Positions 45,344-58,123 are shown, numbered from the stretch's first letter. The stretch: 64,000 nucleotides of DNA from Lathyrus oleraceus (GCF_024323335.1 NC_066581.1:433336136-433400135); one strand, 5' to 3'. Notes: a model not told the origin generated them from the sequence alone. Translations and numbers: made by a program.

Positions 45344-46531
45344 TTGATAAAATCCATGGGTTGTGTTCTCGGTCAACACGACGAGACAGGTAGGAAAGAG
45401 CATGCCATCTACTACCTGAGTAAAAAATTCATAGATTGCGAGTCGAGATACTCAATGCTTGAAAAGACATGTTGCGCACTTGCATGGGCTGCTAAGCGAT
45501 TGAGACAATACATGCTGACTCACACGACCTTACTGATCTCCAAAATGGATCCAGTAAAATATATATTTGAGAAGCCAGCTCTCACCGGAAGGGTTGCTCG
45601 TTGGCAAATGGTACTGACAGAGTACGAAATCCAGTATACATCCCAGAAATCCATCAAAGGGAGTATTCTGTCAGACTATCTTGCTCAACAGCCGATTGAT
45701 GATTATGAGTCGATGAAGTTTTATTTTCCGGATGAAGACATCATGTTTCTCAAGATGAAAGACTGTGAAGAGCCAGTTGTTTAGAAGGGACCTGATCCAG
45801 ATGAAAAGTGGACTTTAATGTTTGATGGGGCCTTCAATGCCAAAGGAAGTGGAATTGGTGCTGTCATTACCATTCCGAAAGGTGCCCACATGCCTTTCAC
45901 CGCTCGTCTGACTTTTGAGTGTACCAATAATGAAGCTGAGTATGAAGCCTGTATCTTGGGTATCGAGCAAGCCATTGATTTGAGAATCAAGACTCTGGAC
46001 ATCTTCGGAGATTCAGCTCTAGTGATCAATCAAGTGAATGGTGATTGGAATACTCTCCAGCCTAATCTGGTCCCCTACAGAGACTACACGAGAAGACTGT
46101 TGACTTTCTTCACAACAGTAAGGCTGTATCATATACCTCGTGATGAGAACCAGATGGCAGATGCTCTTGCTACTCTGTCCTCCATGATCAAGGTGATTCG
46201 GTGGAACTATGCTCCCAGGATCGACGTTATGCGCCTTGATAGGGTCGTGTATGTGTTTGCTGCTGAACTGGTAGTTGATGACAAACCCTGGTACCACGAC
46301 ATCAAGTGTTTTCTGAAGAATCAAGAGTATCCTGCATGGGCATCCAACAATGATAGAAAGACTTTGAGAAGATTGGCAGGCAGTTTCTTCTTGAACAAAG
46401 ACGATGTGCTGTATAAGAGGAACTTCAACATGGTTTTGCTCAGATGCGTGGATAGACACGAAGCAAACATGTTAATGAAGGCTCATTCGATACTCATGTC
46501 GGCGGACATGCAATGGCTAAGAAATTGTTGA
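45344..46531 (+). pseudogene. RNase H and additional RNase H of Ogre G
   Basis: First RNase H: SMGCVLGQHDETGRKEHAIYYLS, SMLEKTCCALAWAAKRLRQYM, KYIFEKPALTGRVARWQM. After a TAG at 45782-45784 the frame continues into a second RNase H-like domain: WTLMFDGAFNAKGSGIGAVI, FECTNNEAEYEACILG, FGDSALVINQVNGDW and IPRDENQMADALATLSSM with its D-E-D-D pattern. Two RNase H domains in tandem are a Tat/Ogre trait. A deletion of about 10 bases near 46478 breaks the frame before integrase. Confidence 0.9.
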
Positions 46532-47525
46532 GAGCGGGTTATTACTAGATGACCATGGAATCTGATTGTTTCAAATATGCTCGGAAGTGTCGTAAATGCC
46601 AGATTTACGCTAATAAGGTGCATGTGCCGCCAAATCCTCTAAATGTGATGTCTTCGCCGTGGCCGTTTGCTATGTGGGGCATTGATATGATTGGAAAGAT
46701 TGATCCGACTGCTTTCAATGGGAATCGTTTCATCCTTGTTGCCATCGACTATTTCACCAAGTGGGTCGAAGCAGCGTCATTTGCGAAGGTCACCAGACAT
46801 GTGGTTGCACGATTCATCAAGAAAGAAATCATTTGTCGTTATGGGATTCCTGAAAGAGTCATTACTGATAATGGTTCTAATCTCAATAACAAAATGATGA
46901 AAGAGTTGTGCGAGAACTTCAACATTCAACATCACAACTCTTCCCCTTATCGTCCTAAGATGAACGGTGCTGTTGAGGCAGCAAATAAGAACATAAAGAA
47001 GATTGTGCAGAATATGGTCGTTACGTATAGAGATTGGATGAGATGCTACCCTTTGCCTTGCATGGGTACCGTACTTCAGTACGTACATCGACCGGAGTAA
47101 CCCCTTATTCCCTTGTGTATGGTATGGAAGCAATCCTACCTGTTGAAGTGGAGATTCCTTCTCTAAGAGTCATGTTGGATGTCAAGTTAGACGAAGCTGA
47201 ATGGATTCAGACAAGGTTCAATGAGTTGAGTCTTATCGAAGAGAAACGAATGGCAGCCATTTGTCATGGGCAGTTGTATCAAAGTCGGATGAAGAGAGCC
47301 TTTAATCAGAAAGTGCGTCCTCGATGCTTCCAAGTCGGAGATTTAGTGTTGAAAAGGATCCTTCCTCCTCAGACAGATCACAGGGGCAAGTGGACTTCTA
47401 ACTATGATGGACCGGATATTGTCACCAAGGTTTTTGATGGTGGAGCCTTAATGCTTGCAACTATGGATGGTGAAAACATCACTTCCCCTGTGAACTCAGA
47501 CGCAGTTAAAAAATACTTCGCATAA
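46532..47525 (+). pseudogene. Integrase of Ogre G
   Basis: After a TAG near 46546 (Trp position) the frame is open: CFKYARKCRKCQIYA (zinc finger C-C pair), SPWPFAMWGIDMIG, LVAIDYFTKWVEAAS, VITDNGSNLNN, RPKMNGAVEAANKNIKKI. All three catalytic residues D, D and E are present. One frame break near 47035, then HGYRTSVRTSTGVTPYSLVYG and a C-terminal domain (FQVGDLVLKRIL, GPDIVTKVF) ending NSDAVKKYFA at 47525, the normal Ogre end. Confidence 0.9.
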
Positions 47526-48382
47526 AATAGACCCGCTGGACGATAAAAAGAATAGTCCAGGAAAAAAAATGGGCATCCCGGCGAACCAAGAAAATGAAAA
47601 AGGTTCGGGAAAAAGTTAGGGATTAAAAAATGAAAAAATTGTACACCCGGTAAGTCGAAAACCTGAAAGGGCAACTTAGGCAAAAATGGGTATCCCGGTG
47701 GATTGAAAACTCGAAAGGGCGATCCAGGCAAAAGTTAGGGATTAAGCGAATGGTTGCATTCTGAGTAGTTCTGAATATCATCTCGTGTCGAAAACCGGAA
47801 ACTTCCAAAGGATAGGAAACAGTCCAATCACCTTTTTCGGAAAGCTGATCATCTGGAGGATCTTGAAGACGAGCGAATCATAGCAGAATTGGAACCTGAT
47901 AGAAATCCATTTCACATTGCCATTAGATTAAATTTTGTTTTTATCTGTTGCGCAATTACCTCTTTCCAGTGGTTGCTTCCTGATGTAAATACCTATTCAG
48001 AGGCCACTCAGTCAATAAAATCATATTATTCAGTACATCTCTGTGTTCATTTTCATTTTACTGTTTTGTTTGCAAAAATGACGTCCGAATTTTTGATAAA
48101 CATTGCATCATGAAACATAAGAGCTTTACAGGTACGTGCTTAATAAACATTAAAAATTGCTGTAAATTTTAAGTGCTTTGGATCGTCTATTCAGAACAGG
48201 TACACTCGGGGCATTTCCTTAAGGTCCCCATCAAATGATCGCAGATGTTTTTCCTCAACAGTTGGAATTTGGTATCTTATCCCTGCAGAGCTGGTCTGAG
48301 CGTTGGATTCTTCAATCCTCATCAGGCTCTCACTGTTGTACTTCCCCAAGCATTTGTTTCAGATTATACATTCACCAGTAGA

Positions 48383-48514
48383 GTTGACAGTGTCAGAATG
48401 TATATCCCCAGCGGAGTTGACAGTGTCAGACTGTATATCCCCAGCGGAGTTGACAGTGTCAGACTGTATATCCCCAGCGGAGTTGACAGTGCCAGATTGT
48501 ATCTTCCCAGCAGA
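48383..48514 (+). repeat. 33-bp tandem repeat, four units
   Basis: Unit GTTGACAGTGTCAGACTGT plus ATATCCCCAGCGGA. Three units are near identical and the fourth is diverged. It translates as an 11-residue repeat in one frame, but that is a result of the 33-bp period. Confidence 0.9.
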
Positions 48515-48600
48515 AGCGGCTGCTCCTTAGAGTTCGATGCCAGATTGATGATCTCGACGCTAGACCCATGGTCTCTTTCCTTGAAGCAGAATCTTGGTAC

Positions 48601-48605
48601 CGTAT
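48601..48605 (+). repeat. Target-site duplication of the solo LTR, CGTAT
   Basis: CGTAT at 48601-48605 and 51150-51154 flanks the LTR directly. Confidence 0.85.
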
Positions 48606-51149
48606 TGTAGCGAGGTATTCGTTACCATTAGAGATATTGGCTAAATCCAAGGTAAATCATACAAGTCGAGTCGCCACCGCACTTCTATTTTTCCAAAGGA
48701 ATGGTTAGAAAGCGAACAAACACCTAATAGTTTTAACAAAAACTAGTAAAAGAAACAGAGATCTGGGTAAGGGGGTTGGTTATGCAATGGGAAGGTATTA
48801 GGCACCCAAAACATCCTAGGTACTCCTAGGGAGCCCTTTTCATACTTGTGAAGGTTGTTGTTTTGTAAAAATTTGTTTGTGCAAACATGATTGAAGAGAT
48901 GAGAAGAGAATGTACAAGTTATTTACATTTTTTTTGTTTGGATGGATAAACCCATTGCCTACGTACCATCTTATAAAAAGATTAGGATCAAAACCTCGTA
49001 GTTCGGGGTAAAAATCTCAAAATGAGTTGGTGAATTGATTGGTCCAAAAGCCTTAAGGTCTTTTGTTATCAAAGGGAGAAAACTCAACCAAACCAACAAT
49101 CCACCATATGAGGATAACTTCAACATGCTAGTGAGGGGTTAACCCTATAATAAGCATGGAAAATTCATTGTCCATCACTAAGGATATAGGTGAGTATTAC
49201 ATCTACCACAAGGATAACTCAAACCTAATAGCTAAAGGTTATGAACTTTTTTGATTAAGGAAGTGACCATTGGAACCACAAAACACATTTGAATGGGTTA
49301 TATTTACCAATTAGAAGTATATACAAAATGGTCAAAGTTGACTTAAGGATTCAATTTAATATAAGTGTTATGAAAAGAAAGTTAGAAAATCAAAAGCATA
49401 AGGCTTAGGTTTCTAATGTTTGAAAGCAATAATTAAATGTTTGCACAAAAAGGTTTTGGCTTGGGTTAGAGTGGAGAGAAGAAGAAGAATGGCTAAGTCC
49501 TAAGCAAAACAAGAGGGTAAAGGAAAAGAAATGAACCACACAAGGAGTTCCTCTCTTGAGATCATATTGATGATCCAAGTAGCTCCCATCCTTTGGAATA
49601 AGCAATCACTAAGTATAAGCAACCAATCAAGTCTCACAAGAGATCCTCAATGTGTCTTGTATCTTCACTTGAGATGAACATGGCAATGGTCCTCCAATTA
49701 AGCTCAAATGGAAACTCCAATTGGAGTTCAAGTTTGAGTTCTAGTGATTTGAGCTTGAAACCTTGCTTGCTTTATCAAAACAGAAGTTCAATGAAGTGTA
49801 TAATGAAGGTCTAGAAGCATTAGATCTATGAATACAACCAGATGAAGATGAAATCGAGATCTAATTTTTTTTGAGAAAAATGCAATTTCTTCTTTAGTGA
49901 TGGTTGGGGAATGAATTCTGCAGCATTTCAGGTTGAATTGGGTGTCCAAAATGGAGGAAATGAAGTCTCTATTTATAGAGGAATTGGCAAGGAAAGTGTG
50001 AGATGATCCGTGTGCACGAATTTGGATACCACTTGCATGGGCTTGTATGAGGAACAAATGTTATGTTGGTCAAAAGTCCATTTGGAATGTGGAAATTTAT
50101 GAAATTTGAGTTTAAAGTGTGATGTGCAAAACATGTCAAGGCAAGGTTTCTAAAATTCGCCAACTTTCAAGCCCTTCTGTTTTGATGATGCAAGCTTCAA
50201 ATGAAAAACCCTCCAACATGAAAGTTGTAGATCTTTTCACGAAAATCAAAATGGACTTAAATTTTGCATCATTTGAATTTTTGTTGAAGACGTTATGGGC
50301 ACTTGAAGTTGGACTTTTTCAAAATCATAAAAAATGAATGAGTTATGTCCTTGGGAAGTTGACCCGAAATTAGGGTTTCAGTCAAAATGACCTATAATGT
50401 ATTGGAACGGAAGATGGTTTTCCAAGCTTAAAATAAAATTTTGATGAACATGAAAGTTGTTCATATTGTACTTAAGAACATGTTTTCTTTTGGAACCATC
50501 TCCATTTGACCAACACATAAAACGTTAGGTGTCAGTGTATTTCAAAATAGTCAGATGAATTGACTGATCAACTTCTCAAATCCATGACTCATACCTTGAT
50601 GAATTGATGATTGAGGACACTAAAATAAGTTCAAATATGCATGAAATGAAGAGTTAAAGAACTTCCCTTGATTTTATTTGACCATGGGCTGAGGTTGCTT
50701 CATAAGCAAGGCATTGTGGTGCATAGATGGATTAGGGTTTCTTTGAAGAACAACGCCTCAAACCCTTTGACTTGCTTTGATCAAAATGATGAATTGAGAT
50801 GATAGGGAGGCATATTTGATGGATGAGAGCCTTGGGGATCATTACCATGCTTACTTTCATCTTCTCTTGGCCATATCATTGCACAAAGGATCTCCTAGAA
50901 GCTTTTGACCTTGTGATTGCTCAAGCTACAAACAAAATATGTTAGTGACATATTTTTGTGCTTTTGGTTAGTAAATAAAATGTGAAAAGCAATGATAATA
51001 CAATTCAAGCATGCCTGGTGATCTCAAACCACTCACAAGGAGTCTCACCCAAAGGTAAAGGGGACTAAGATGCTCAATGATCCTTGAGGTTATGCAATGC
51101 AATGTTATGATGCTATGAGGGATCTTAGGGACAAAATTGGGGTCTTACA
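48606..51149 (-). mobile_element. Solo LTR, D family, shortened
   Basis: 2544 bp, on the minus strand from TGTAAGACCCCAATTTTG (51149) to ...CCTCGCTACA (48606). It carries the TATA box (TATTTATA on plus, 49970-49977), hairpin module (48956-49004) and conserved U5 blocks. Compared with LTR D it lacks about 2 kb (D 8018-10007), with the joint near 49715-49745. No internal region or second LTR is attached, so it is the product of LTR-LTR recombination. Confidence 0.9.
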
Positions 51150-51654
51150 CGTATCGGTGTTTGCTCCCCCTGCTGAGTCGTCTCTCTCTCAACAACAAGT
51201 TTTTAGTGCCATTCTCTCCCCAATCAGAGCCTCAGTATTTTGTTATTTTCCAGAACACCGTGTTACGGGTCATTTCCCCATAGAGTTCTTTGTGTTGTGC
51301 ATCTCCAACAGCCTTGCCAGGGTCCAGAAGATGGTGATCATTTCCCCAGCAAAATTCCTTGCCTCAGCTTGGCGTTCTCTCTAATCAAGCATTTCGCATC
51401 ACTGCATGTAGAATCATATTGCATTGCATCCTCCCAAATTGCGTAGCATTTCCATTTTTCATGGAGCATTACGCCATTGAAAAATTCAAACATACGCATG
51501 TAAAGCATAAGGCATTCTCGGTATCCCAAGTGATAAGCCAGAAGTTGTTTCCAGTACTCAGACTGAAGATTGTTCATGACTTATCTTTATTATTCCCAGC
51601 AGGGGTCGTTGGCCCACGCGCCGCCTCAATTATCATTTTCCCTATTTTTGCCGA

Positions 51655-52110
51655 TGCTGACAGGCATGAAAGTTTCCGGTATTTAGACCGAAGTGGCATT
51701 CAAGCCAATTTTCCGATGTTCAGATCGAAGAAGTTTCCGACATTCAGGTCGATGCAACTTGTGGCATTCAGGCCAGTTTTCCGGTATTCAGACCAAAGTG
51801 GCACTCAAGCCAGTTTCCCGGTGTTCAGACCGATGTTTGATAATCTAATATCTTCTGATGTTCAGATCGAAGAAGTTTCCGACATTCAGGTCGATGCAAC
51901 TTGTGGCATTCAGGTCAGTTTTCCGGTATTCAGATCGAAGTGGCATTCAGGCCAGTTTTCCGATGTTCAGATCGAAGAAGTTTCCGACATTCAGGTCGAT
52001 GCAACTTGTGGCATTCAGGCCAGTTTTCTGGTATTCAGACCGAAGTGGCACTCAAGCTAGTTTCCCGGTGTTCAGACCGATGTTTGATAATCAAGTATCG
52101 TCTGATGCTC
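51655..52110 (+). repeat. Minisatellite with TTCAGATCGAAG-type units
   Basis: Interleaved short units (TTCAGATCGAAGAAGTTTCC, GACATTCAGGTCGATGC, GTGGCATTCAGGCCAG) form longer blocks of about 230 bp that recur nearly twice; both blocks end with GTGTTCAGACCGATGTTTGATAATC. Open in two frames by repetition only. Confidence 0.85.
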
Positions 52111-54359
52111 AGATGGAAGTCATTTCCAGTATTCAGATTGATGAGCGGCATTCAGGCCATGGTTATTTCTATGTTACCATTTATTGTGGAATTCAGGCTA
52201 ACATTCCTTATTTCGGTGTTCAGACCGACCCTCACTGTACCAGACGGGTTCTTTTTCAAGACCACCTCTTGGGCGATTCTGACAGGCATTGTTACTTCAT
52301 TTTTTCACTTCAGTGTAAATTTTCGGGCTTTTATCGTATTCAATCACTTGATACCTCGAAAGTGAGAAAGCTGTTGCTATCTTCCTTTCGGGTTTCCAGT
52401 TGATTGAATAGGGGCAGCTGTAATACCCCAAAATTTACCCTTCCTTTTTCCTGGAAGCATGGGATTATGTTTTACATTTCATTAACATCATATTAGGTCA
52501 TACTCATTGCATACTGCATTAGTGACATGGAGATCAGGTTTTGATCGATCACTCCTTAACAGAAGGAGCCCACACAAAGCAAGATTGAGAATTGGACTTC
52601 ATTTTCTAAGTATACAAGTCTCAAGGGTCTCAGGGGGGTCCAAGTATCTTATTATGGTCCTTAGTTCATCAGTGAAGGATTCAAAGCTATCAGAGTGTTC
52701 ATCTAGATTTAATCAGAAATTAGGGTTTCATGGCTACCTGCAATAGGCAATGTTTGGTTGGAAGTAGAGGAGCTCATCCATGTCATGATTAGAGAGGCAT
52801 CTTGGCCTAGGAAGATTCACAATTATCTCAGAAAGATCCATTGGCAATCAGTGTAATCAGTTCCTAATCATTTTGCCCTAAAACTAGGGTTTGGTATAAA
52901 ATCAGTTTATTTCTGATTCTTTGGGTGAAACTCTTTTCCATGGCCCTCCATATGTCCACAAGGGTCTACATAAAAAAAACAACTCTTTATTTGAGCTAGA
53001 AGTGCATCAATTGATCAATGGAATCGGGAATCAGACAGTTTGGGAAAAGTCAACTATGGGGCCAGAAAAGTCAACTCCTGACATTTTGAGAGTGGAGTAT
53101 CAGAATCCATGCCTAGGGGATCCTACATGTAAAATTAGATCAAGGTTGGATCATGGGTTCATCATTTAATCAGGAATTGGAAAAGTTACTTAATTTGGAA
53201 ATGGTTGACCTTCCATTTAGGGCAAGTTTTCATGATCGTTGCACTCCCTTTAAGCCTATTTTGCATCAAGATAAAAGCTCCATTTGAAAATATATCCATC
53301 ATGAAAGTTGTTCCTCTTGTTCCAAGTTTTCTATAGATATAATGTTTGCTCCATTTGGATTAGAATTGAGAAAGTTATGCTTAGTCAAAGTGAGACATTT
53401 TTTTAGGACACTTAGAAAAATTTCCATGTCCAAAATCTTCAAAATTTGTCAAGACTTCTTGGCCAGTTTTCTTGCACTTCAAGGCATTATTTGAAAATAC
53501 TTTCTTCACAACAATTGTACCTTGCCATGTCCTCTTTCACATCCTTTTGGAATCATCTTATTTGGATCCATGGTTTGAGAGATTCATTCATTTAAAGTGG
53601 GCACCATGACTTAATTTTCTAGGCAGATTTTGGGTCTGGCTGGCCCAATCAGATTTTCTAAGCATGCTGCACAAACCAGTCACGTTTTTTTTTACCTCTT
53701 TTGGCCATGCATTGGACATCCATTCATTTAAGTTTGGCCCAAAATAATAACATTTTACACCTCACTTCACACTTTTATTCTTATGGATAAATCACTTACT
53801 AAAAAGCCCATGAGAACACCTAATCCACCCTATTTAAGAAGCTGAAACCCTAACCCTAAAGGAGCATTAGAATTTCGTGGAAAGGAGGCAAAGCTTCATC
53901 ACATATTAGATTCCATTCCACTTCTATTTTCCATTAGGTAATCATCTCTTCCATGGCCATGTTTTGATATATCTACGCTTGCTTACCATGTTCATCACCA
54001 TTAATCCTTCCATTTTCGTATTTCTTTTTCTTATTTAAAATATTTTCTTCGTCCATAAAATTACCCAAAAATATTTTTCACTTTCCTTAACGTTTTATTT
54101 AATTTTATATAATTTTTATTTTCGTATTTTTTTAATATTAATATTTTATTTTAATTATTTATTCTAAATGGTCCATTTTAACACACTTTTTTTATTGATT
54201 TTATTTTTATGACTTAAAATTATTGTTAGCATTTGATTTTTGGGATGAAGGTTGACCACTATCTCATGGTCAACCTGACCTTTTCTTGGAATTTTATTTC
54301 GCATTTTCAACTTATTTTGGATTTATTTTTGACCTAGTTTGGTTGGTTGACTTTTAATC

Positions 54360-54665
54360 TGACTTTTGTTTTATATTAATTAATTCACGTACCAATTTTT
54401 GTTATTTTTAACATATTTTTGGGGGATGATGATGTCCTGACCCCACCTCATTAAGTTTAATTTTTCATAATTTTCTTGATTAATTTACTATTTATTCTTG
54501 ATTTATTTCTAACCTAATCTTATTAATTGACTTTTGGTTTGACCTATGTTTTGTTTTAATTAATTCACGTGCCAATTTTCATTATTTTTAAAATGTTTTT
54601 GGGGGATGATGATGTCTTGACCCCAACTTAAATATTTTAATTTTTCATAATTTTCTTGATTAAGT
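54360..54665 (+). repeat. About 180-bp direct repeat in G's LTR
   Basis: Two diverged copies with TTAATTAATTCACGT-CCAATTTT, then TTTTTGGGGGATGATGATGTC, then TGACCCCA-CT. They start near 54370 and 54550. Non-coding. Confidence 0.75.
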
Positions 54666-55772
54666 TTCTATTTATTTGTTATTTTTTAAGTTGACTTGAA
54701 TTTTCAGTTGACTTCTTTACGATCGATGTTTGACTTAGGGATTGCTTATGGAAATTGAAGAGATCTTTTGATCCTCCCTCGTTCATATCATATGCCATGT
54801 ATTAGAGGCCTTTTACCTTGATTTTATTTGGTCCTTACCTCATGTCCTGATTAAATTATTCAGTGGACCCTTCGTGTGTATATTTTCATCTGTTTGATTC
54901 ATCTGTTATCTTTTATACTTGTTTCTCTCATTCATGCTTTCTATTGCTTGGTTATTTAAAATGTTCATACTCCCATGCATTGTTTAAATGCTCCATTATT
55001 TGATTCTTTAGTTTGTTTATATATTGTTTATTTATCCGATCTGATTGATAACTGTTGCTTACTTGTATGATGTATGAGGCATATATTCTTATTTTGTTTG
55101 CCATGAACAATCCCCATTCATAACAAATGTACCCCTCTCCCATAAAGTGTATAATATTTATTTATTTATTTCTTTAGTCACCTGTTAATACAAGAATTAA
55201 AACGAACATCCGATAACCATTTCAAAATAAGATCAAAAGCTCGACCCAACGTCGAGTAATCATTTTCAAAACTTAACAGAACCAGCACGCATTCATCCAT
55301 CCTCTTGTAAGTCGATTGCCTCAGGAATCGCCATCTACCTGTAAGTTGATTGCCTCTCGCATTGCCATTTACCCTTATCCGTAACTCCTCTCCGCGCTCC
55401 ATCCGTCGACTCTTGTTCCGTTTAGGTAGCACCCATTAGGTAGAACCCTTTGTATGATAACATAGGTAGAATTCCCCAATCCTTTGCATGCTAACATTAG
55501 GTAGATGTTCCCCTTTGTAAATCCTAACACATAGGTCCATATTACATGACAACTCTAGAGCAGAGCTTCCCCACTTTTAGACCTTCCGTGCGTCTCCGAT
55601 CTTGTGGCATGTCAGTTCGTTCTATTGCAAAGACGTAACTGCCTAAGACTCGATTCAGTGAGCTGTGACACCTACTGCTAGGACGTTGAACACACTGCCC
55701 ACCCTCCTTTGACACAACTGGTGTCCTCTTTTGTAAGTCCATGTTCAGATGGCAATCCTTAACCCCTAGTTA

Positions 55773-55942
55773 GCCGAACTACGTTTTGCTCTGATTCTCA
55801 TTCCAGATGAGATACGTAGGCATAAGACGCGACGTCTTACCGAGCACACTTCTCTTTAAGCCATAGGTAGCCGAGCTACGAAGACTCTGATTCTCATACT
55901 CAGATGAGATACGTAGGCAGTGGATGCGACATCCTTGTGAGT
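55773..55942 (+). promoter_or_regulatory. Two tandem LTR hairpin modules (G)
   Basis: Units at 55773-55844 and 55870-55942. Both have CTACG ... CTCTGATTCTCAT ... ATGAGATACGTAGGCA, so TCTCAT pairs with ATGAGA. They are followed by small hairpins AAGACG/CGTCTT (unit 1) and GGATG/CATCC (unit 2) around the loop CGA. Confidence 0.65.
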
Positions 55943-56264
55943 CATTTTCTTTTAACCTTCCTTTTAGTAAATAGTACTTTAGATATACCTACACCCTTTA
56001 GACTAGAACAACACTTATTAAAAGGGCTCCCTAGGAGTACCTAGGATGTTTTGGGTGCTTAAAACCTTCCCATTGCATAACCAACCCCCTTACCCAGATC
56101 TCTGACATTTTTACTAGTTTTTGATTCGATAAAACTTTTAGGTTTTTGTTCGCTTTCTAACCATTCCTTTGGATAAATAGAAGTGCGGTGGCGACTCGAC
56201 TTGTATGGTTTACCTTGGATTTAGTCAATATCTCTAATGGTAACGAATACCCCTCTACAATATT

Positions 56265-57157
56265 GAATACCAATCTCAAAAAGCTATCAAAGGTAGTGTT
56301 TTGGCTGACCAACCAATTGAAGATTACCAGTCATTACAGTATGATTTTCCTGATGAAGAGATCTTGTACTTGAAAATGAAAGATTGTGATAAACCATTGC
56401 TTGAGTATTTGATGGAGTTGTTAATCAATGTGGTAATGGCATTGGGGAAGTAATCATTACTCCTCAAGGCATGCATTTTCCGTTCACATCTAGATTGACT
56501 GTCAAGTGTACAAGTAATATGGATGAGTATGAAGCTTGCATTATGGGGCTTGAAGAGGCCATTGATCTCAGAATCAAGTATTTAAACGTCTATGGAGATT
56601 CAACTTTGGTTGTGAATCAAATCAAAGGTGAATGGGAGACGAATCAACCCGGTTTGATACCATATACAGATTATGCGAGGAGGATTTCAACTTTCTTTTC
56701 AAAGGTTGAGTTTCATCATATCCCTCGAGATGAAAACTGGATGGAAGATGCTCTTGCAACATTGGCTTCAATGATTATGGTGAAGTATTGGAATGAGGTT
56801 CCCAATCTGACTGTGACGCGTTATGATAGGCCAACTCATGTGTTTGCTGTTGAAGAGATCAAAGATGAGAAGCCGTGGTATTTTGATATCAAATGTTTCC
56901 TCCAAAGTCAGATTTACCCATCTGGGGCATCTTTGAAAGATAAGAAGACTTTGAGAAGATTAGCCGGCAACTTCTACCTGAATGGTGATGTGCTTTACGA
57001 GAGAAATTTCGATATGGTTTTGCTCAGATGCGTGGATAGACACGAAGCAGACCTGTTGATGACTGAAGTCCATGAAGGTTCCTTTGGTACTCATTCCAAT
57101 GGATATGCTACAGATAACAAGATGTTGCGAGCAAGTTACTATTGGATGACAATGTAA
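56265..57157 (+). pseudogene. RNase H regions of Ogre B, continued
   Basis: Resumes B's frame after G (EYQSQKAIKGSVLADQ). There is a short deletion and frame loss near 56400, then the second RNase H-like domain is open from 56471: LTVKCTSNMDEYEACIMGLE, VYGDSTLVVNQIKGEW and IPRDENWMEDALATLASM. The zinc-binding start of integrase follows (HEADLLMTEVHEGSFGTH). A TAA at 57155-57157 ends it. Confidence 0.9.
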
Positions 57158-58123
57158 TATGACTGTTGCAAGTTTGTGAAGAAATGCCACAAGTGTCAAA
57201 TTTATGCAGATAAGATTCATGTTCCTCCGACACTATTGAACGCCATTTCCTCTCCATGGCCTTTATCCATGTGGGGAATTGATATGATTGGCATGATTGA
57301 ACCCAAAGCTTCAAATGGACACCGTTTCGTTTTAGTGGTAATTGACTACTTCACAAAGTGGGTTGAAGCGGCATCATATGCAAATGTAACCAAGCAAGTT
57401 GTTGTGCAGTTTATCAAGAATCATATTATATGCCGGTATGGTGTGCCAAGTAAGATCCTTACTGATAATGGTTCGAACTTGAATAACAATATGGTGGAAG
57501 CTCTTTGTAAAGACTTCAAAATTGCACATCGTAATTCTTCTCGCTACAGGCCTAAGATGAATGGGGCTGTTGAATCTGCAAATAAGAACATCAAGAAGAT
57601 CATCCAGAAGATGGTTATAACATACAAGGATTGGCATGAAATGCTCCCATTTGCTTTGCACGGATATCGTACATCCATCCGCAATTCAATAGGGGTAACC
57701 CCTTTCTTTATTGTTTATGGCATGGAAACTGTGCTCCCAGTAGAAGTTGAGATCCCATCACTACGTGTGTTGATGGAAGCCAAGTTCACTGAAGTTGAAT
57801 GGTGTCAGACTAGATTTAATCAGCTGAATTTGATTGAAGAAAAGAGGTTGACTGCCACGTGTCATGGACAGTTATACCAGCATAGAATGAAGAAAGCTTT
57901 TGATAAGAAGGTCAGATCTTGTGTGATCAGAGAAGGTGACCTTGTGCTCAACAAAATCCTATCTTTCAAACCAGATTCTAGGGGTAAATGGACTCCTAAT
58001 TATGAAGGCTCATATGTTTTTAAGAGAGTCTTTTCATACGGCGCTTTGATTCTTACAACTATGGATGGTGAAGAGTTCACTCGTATTGTGAATGCAGATC
58101 CAGTCAAGAAATACTTCGCCTAA
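57158..58123 (+). pseudogene. Integrase of Ogre B
   Basis: Uninterrupted for 322 codons after the TAA: VKKCHKCQIYADKIHVPP (zinc finger), SMWGIDMIGMIEP, LVVIDYFTKWVEAAS, ILTDNGSNLNN, RPKMNGAVESANKNIKKI with catalytic D, D and E, then HGYRTSIRNSIGVTPFFIVYG and a C-terminal domain (REGDLVLNKIL) ending ADPVKKYFA. About 70% identical by eye to G's integrase. It is a pseudogene only because of lesions upstream in the polyprotein. Confidence 0.9.

Larger units (their letters stand above)
47526..52418 (+). other. 3' UTR of G, interrupted by a solo LTR
   Basis: Non-coding 47526-48600 plus 51155-52418. Begins with repeated short phrases (AAAACCTGAAAGGGCAACTTAGGCAAAAAT and a diverged copy, similar to 58140-58230 in B). 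It contains a 33-bp tandem repeat, C-rich TATCCCCAGCGGAG motifs and a minisatellite. Ends in the purine tract GAATAGGGGCAGC (52406-52418). Confidence 0.85.
44335..56259 (+). mobile_element. Ogre element G, 5'-truncated, inserted in B
   Basis: Contains a 37-bp stub of the 5' LTR, then RT, RNase H, integrase, 3' UTR with a solo LTR inside, purine tract and a full 3' LTR. Most of the 5' LTR, leader, ORF1, gag and protease are missing by one internal deletion. TSD ATATT shows it inserted as a unit and was deleted later or during integration. Its LTR (start TGTAATACCCCAAAATTTA) is a different family from B's and D's, although the ends are similar. Confidence 0.9.
52419..56259 (+). mobile_element. 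3' LTR of G (3.8 kb)
   Basis: Starts TGTAATACCCCAAAATTTA, ends ...CCCCTCTACA at 56259. U3 is unlike the B and D families, but the last 250 bp (AGGGCTCCCTAGGAGTACC near 56020, then GGTGGCGACTCGACTTGTATGG) closely match D's LTR. Candidate TATA at 53831 (TATTTAAG), less certain. A duplicated region (GGGGGATGATGATGTC at 54421 and 54601, with flanks) is a direct repeat of about 180 bp. Confidence 0.85.

Noticed and set aside
48245..48610. 121-codon frame with an 11-residue repeat
   Set aside because: Consequence of a 33-bp tandem repeat in a 3' UTR; ends in the solo LTR boundary.
51655..52110. CRISPR-like regularly spaced repeats
   Set aside because: Repeats differ in length and spacing, spacers are themselves repeats, and the context is a plant retrotransposon.
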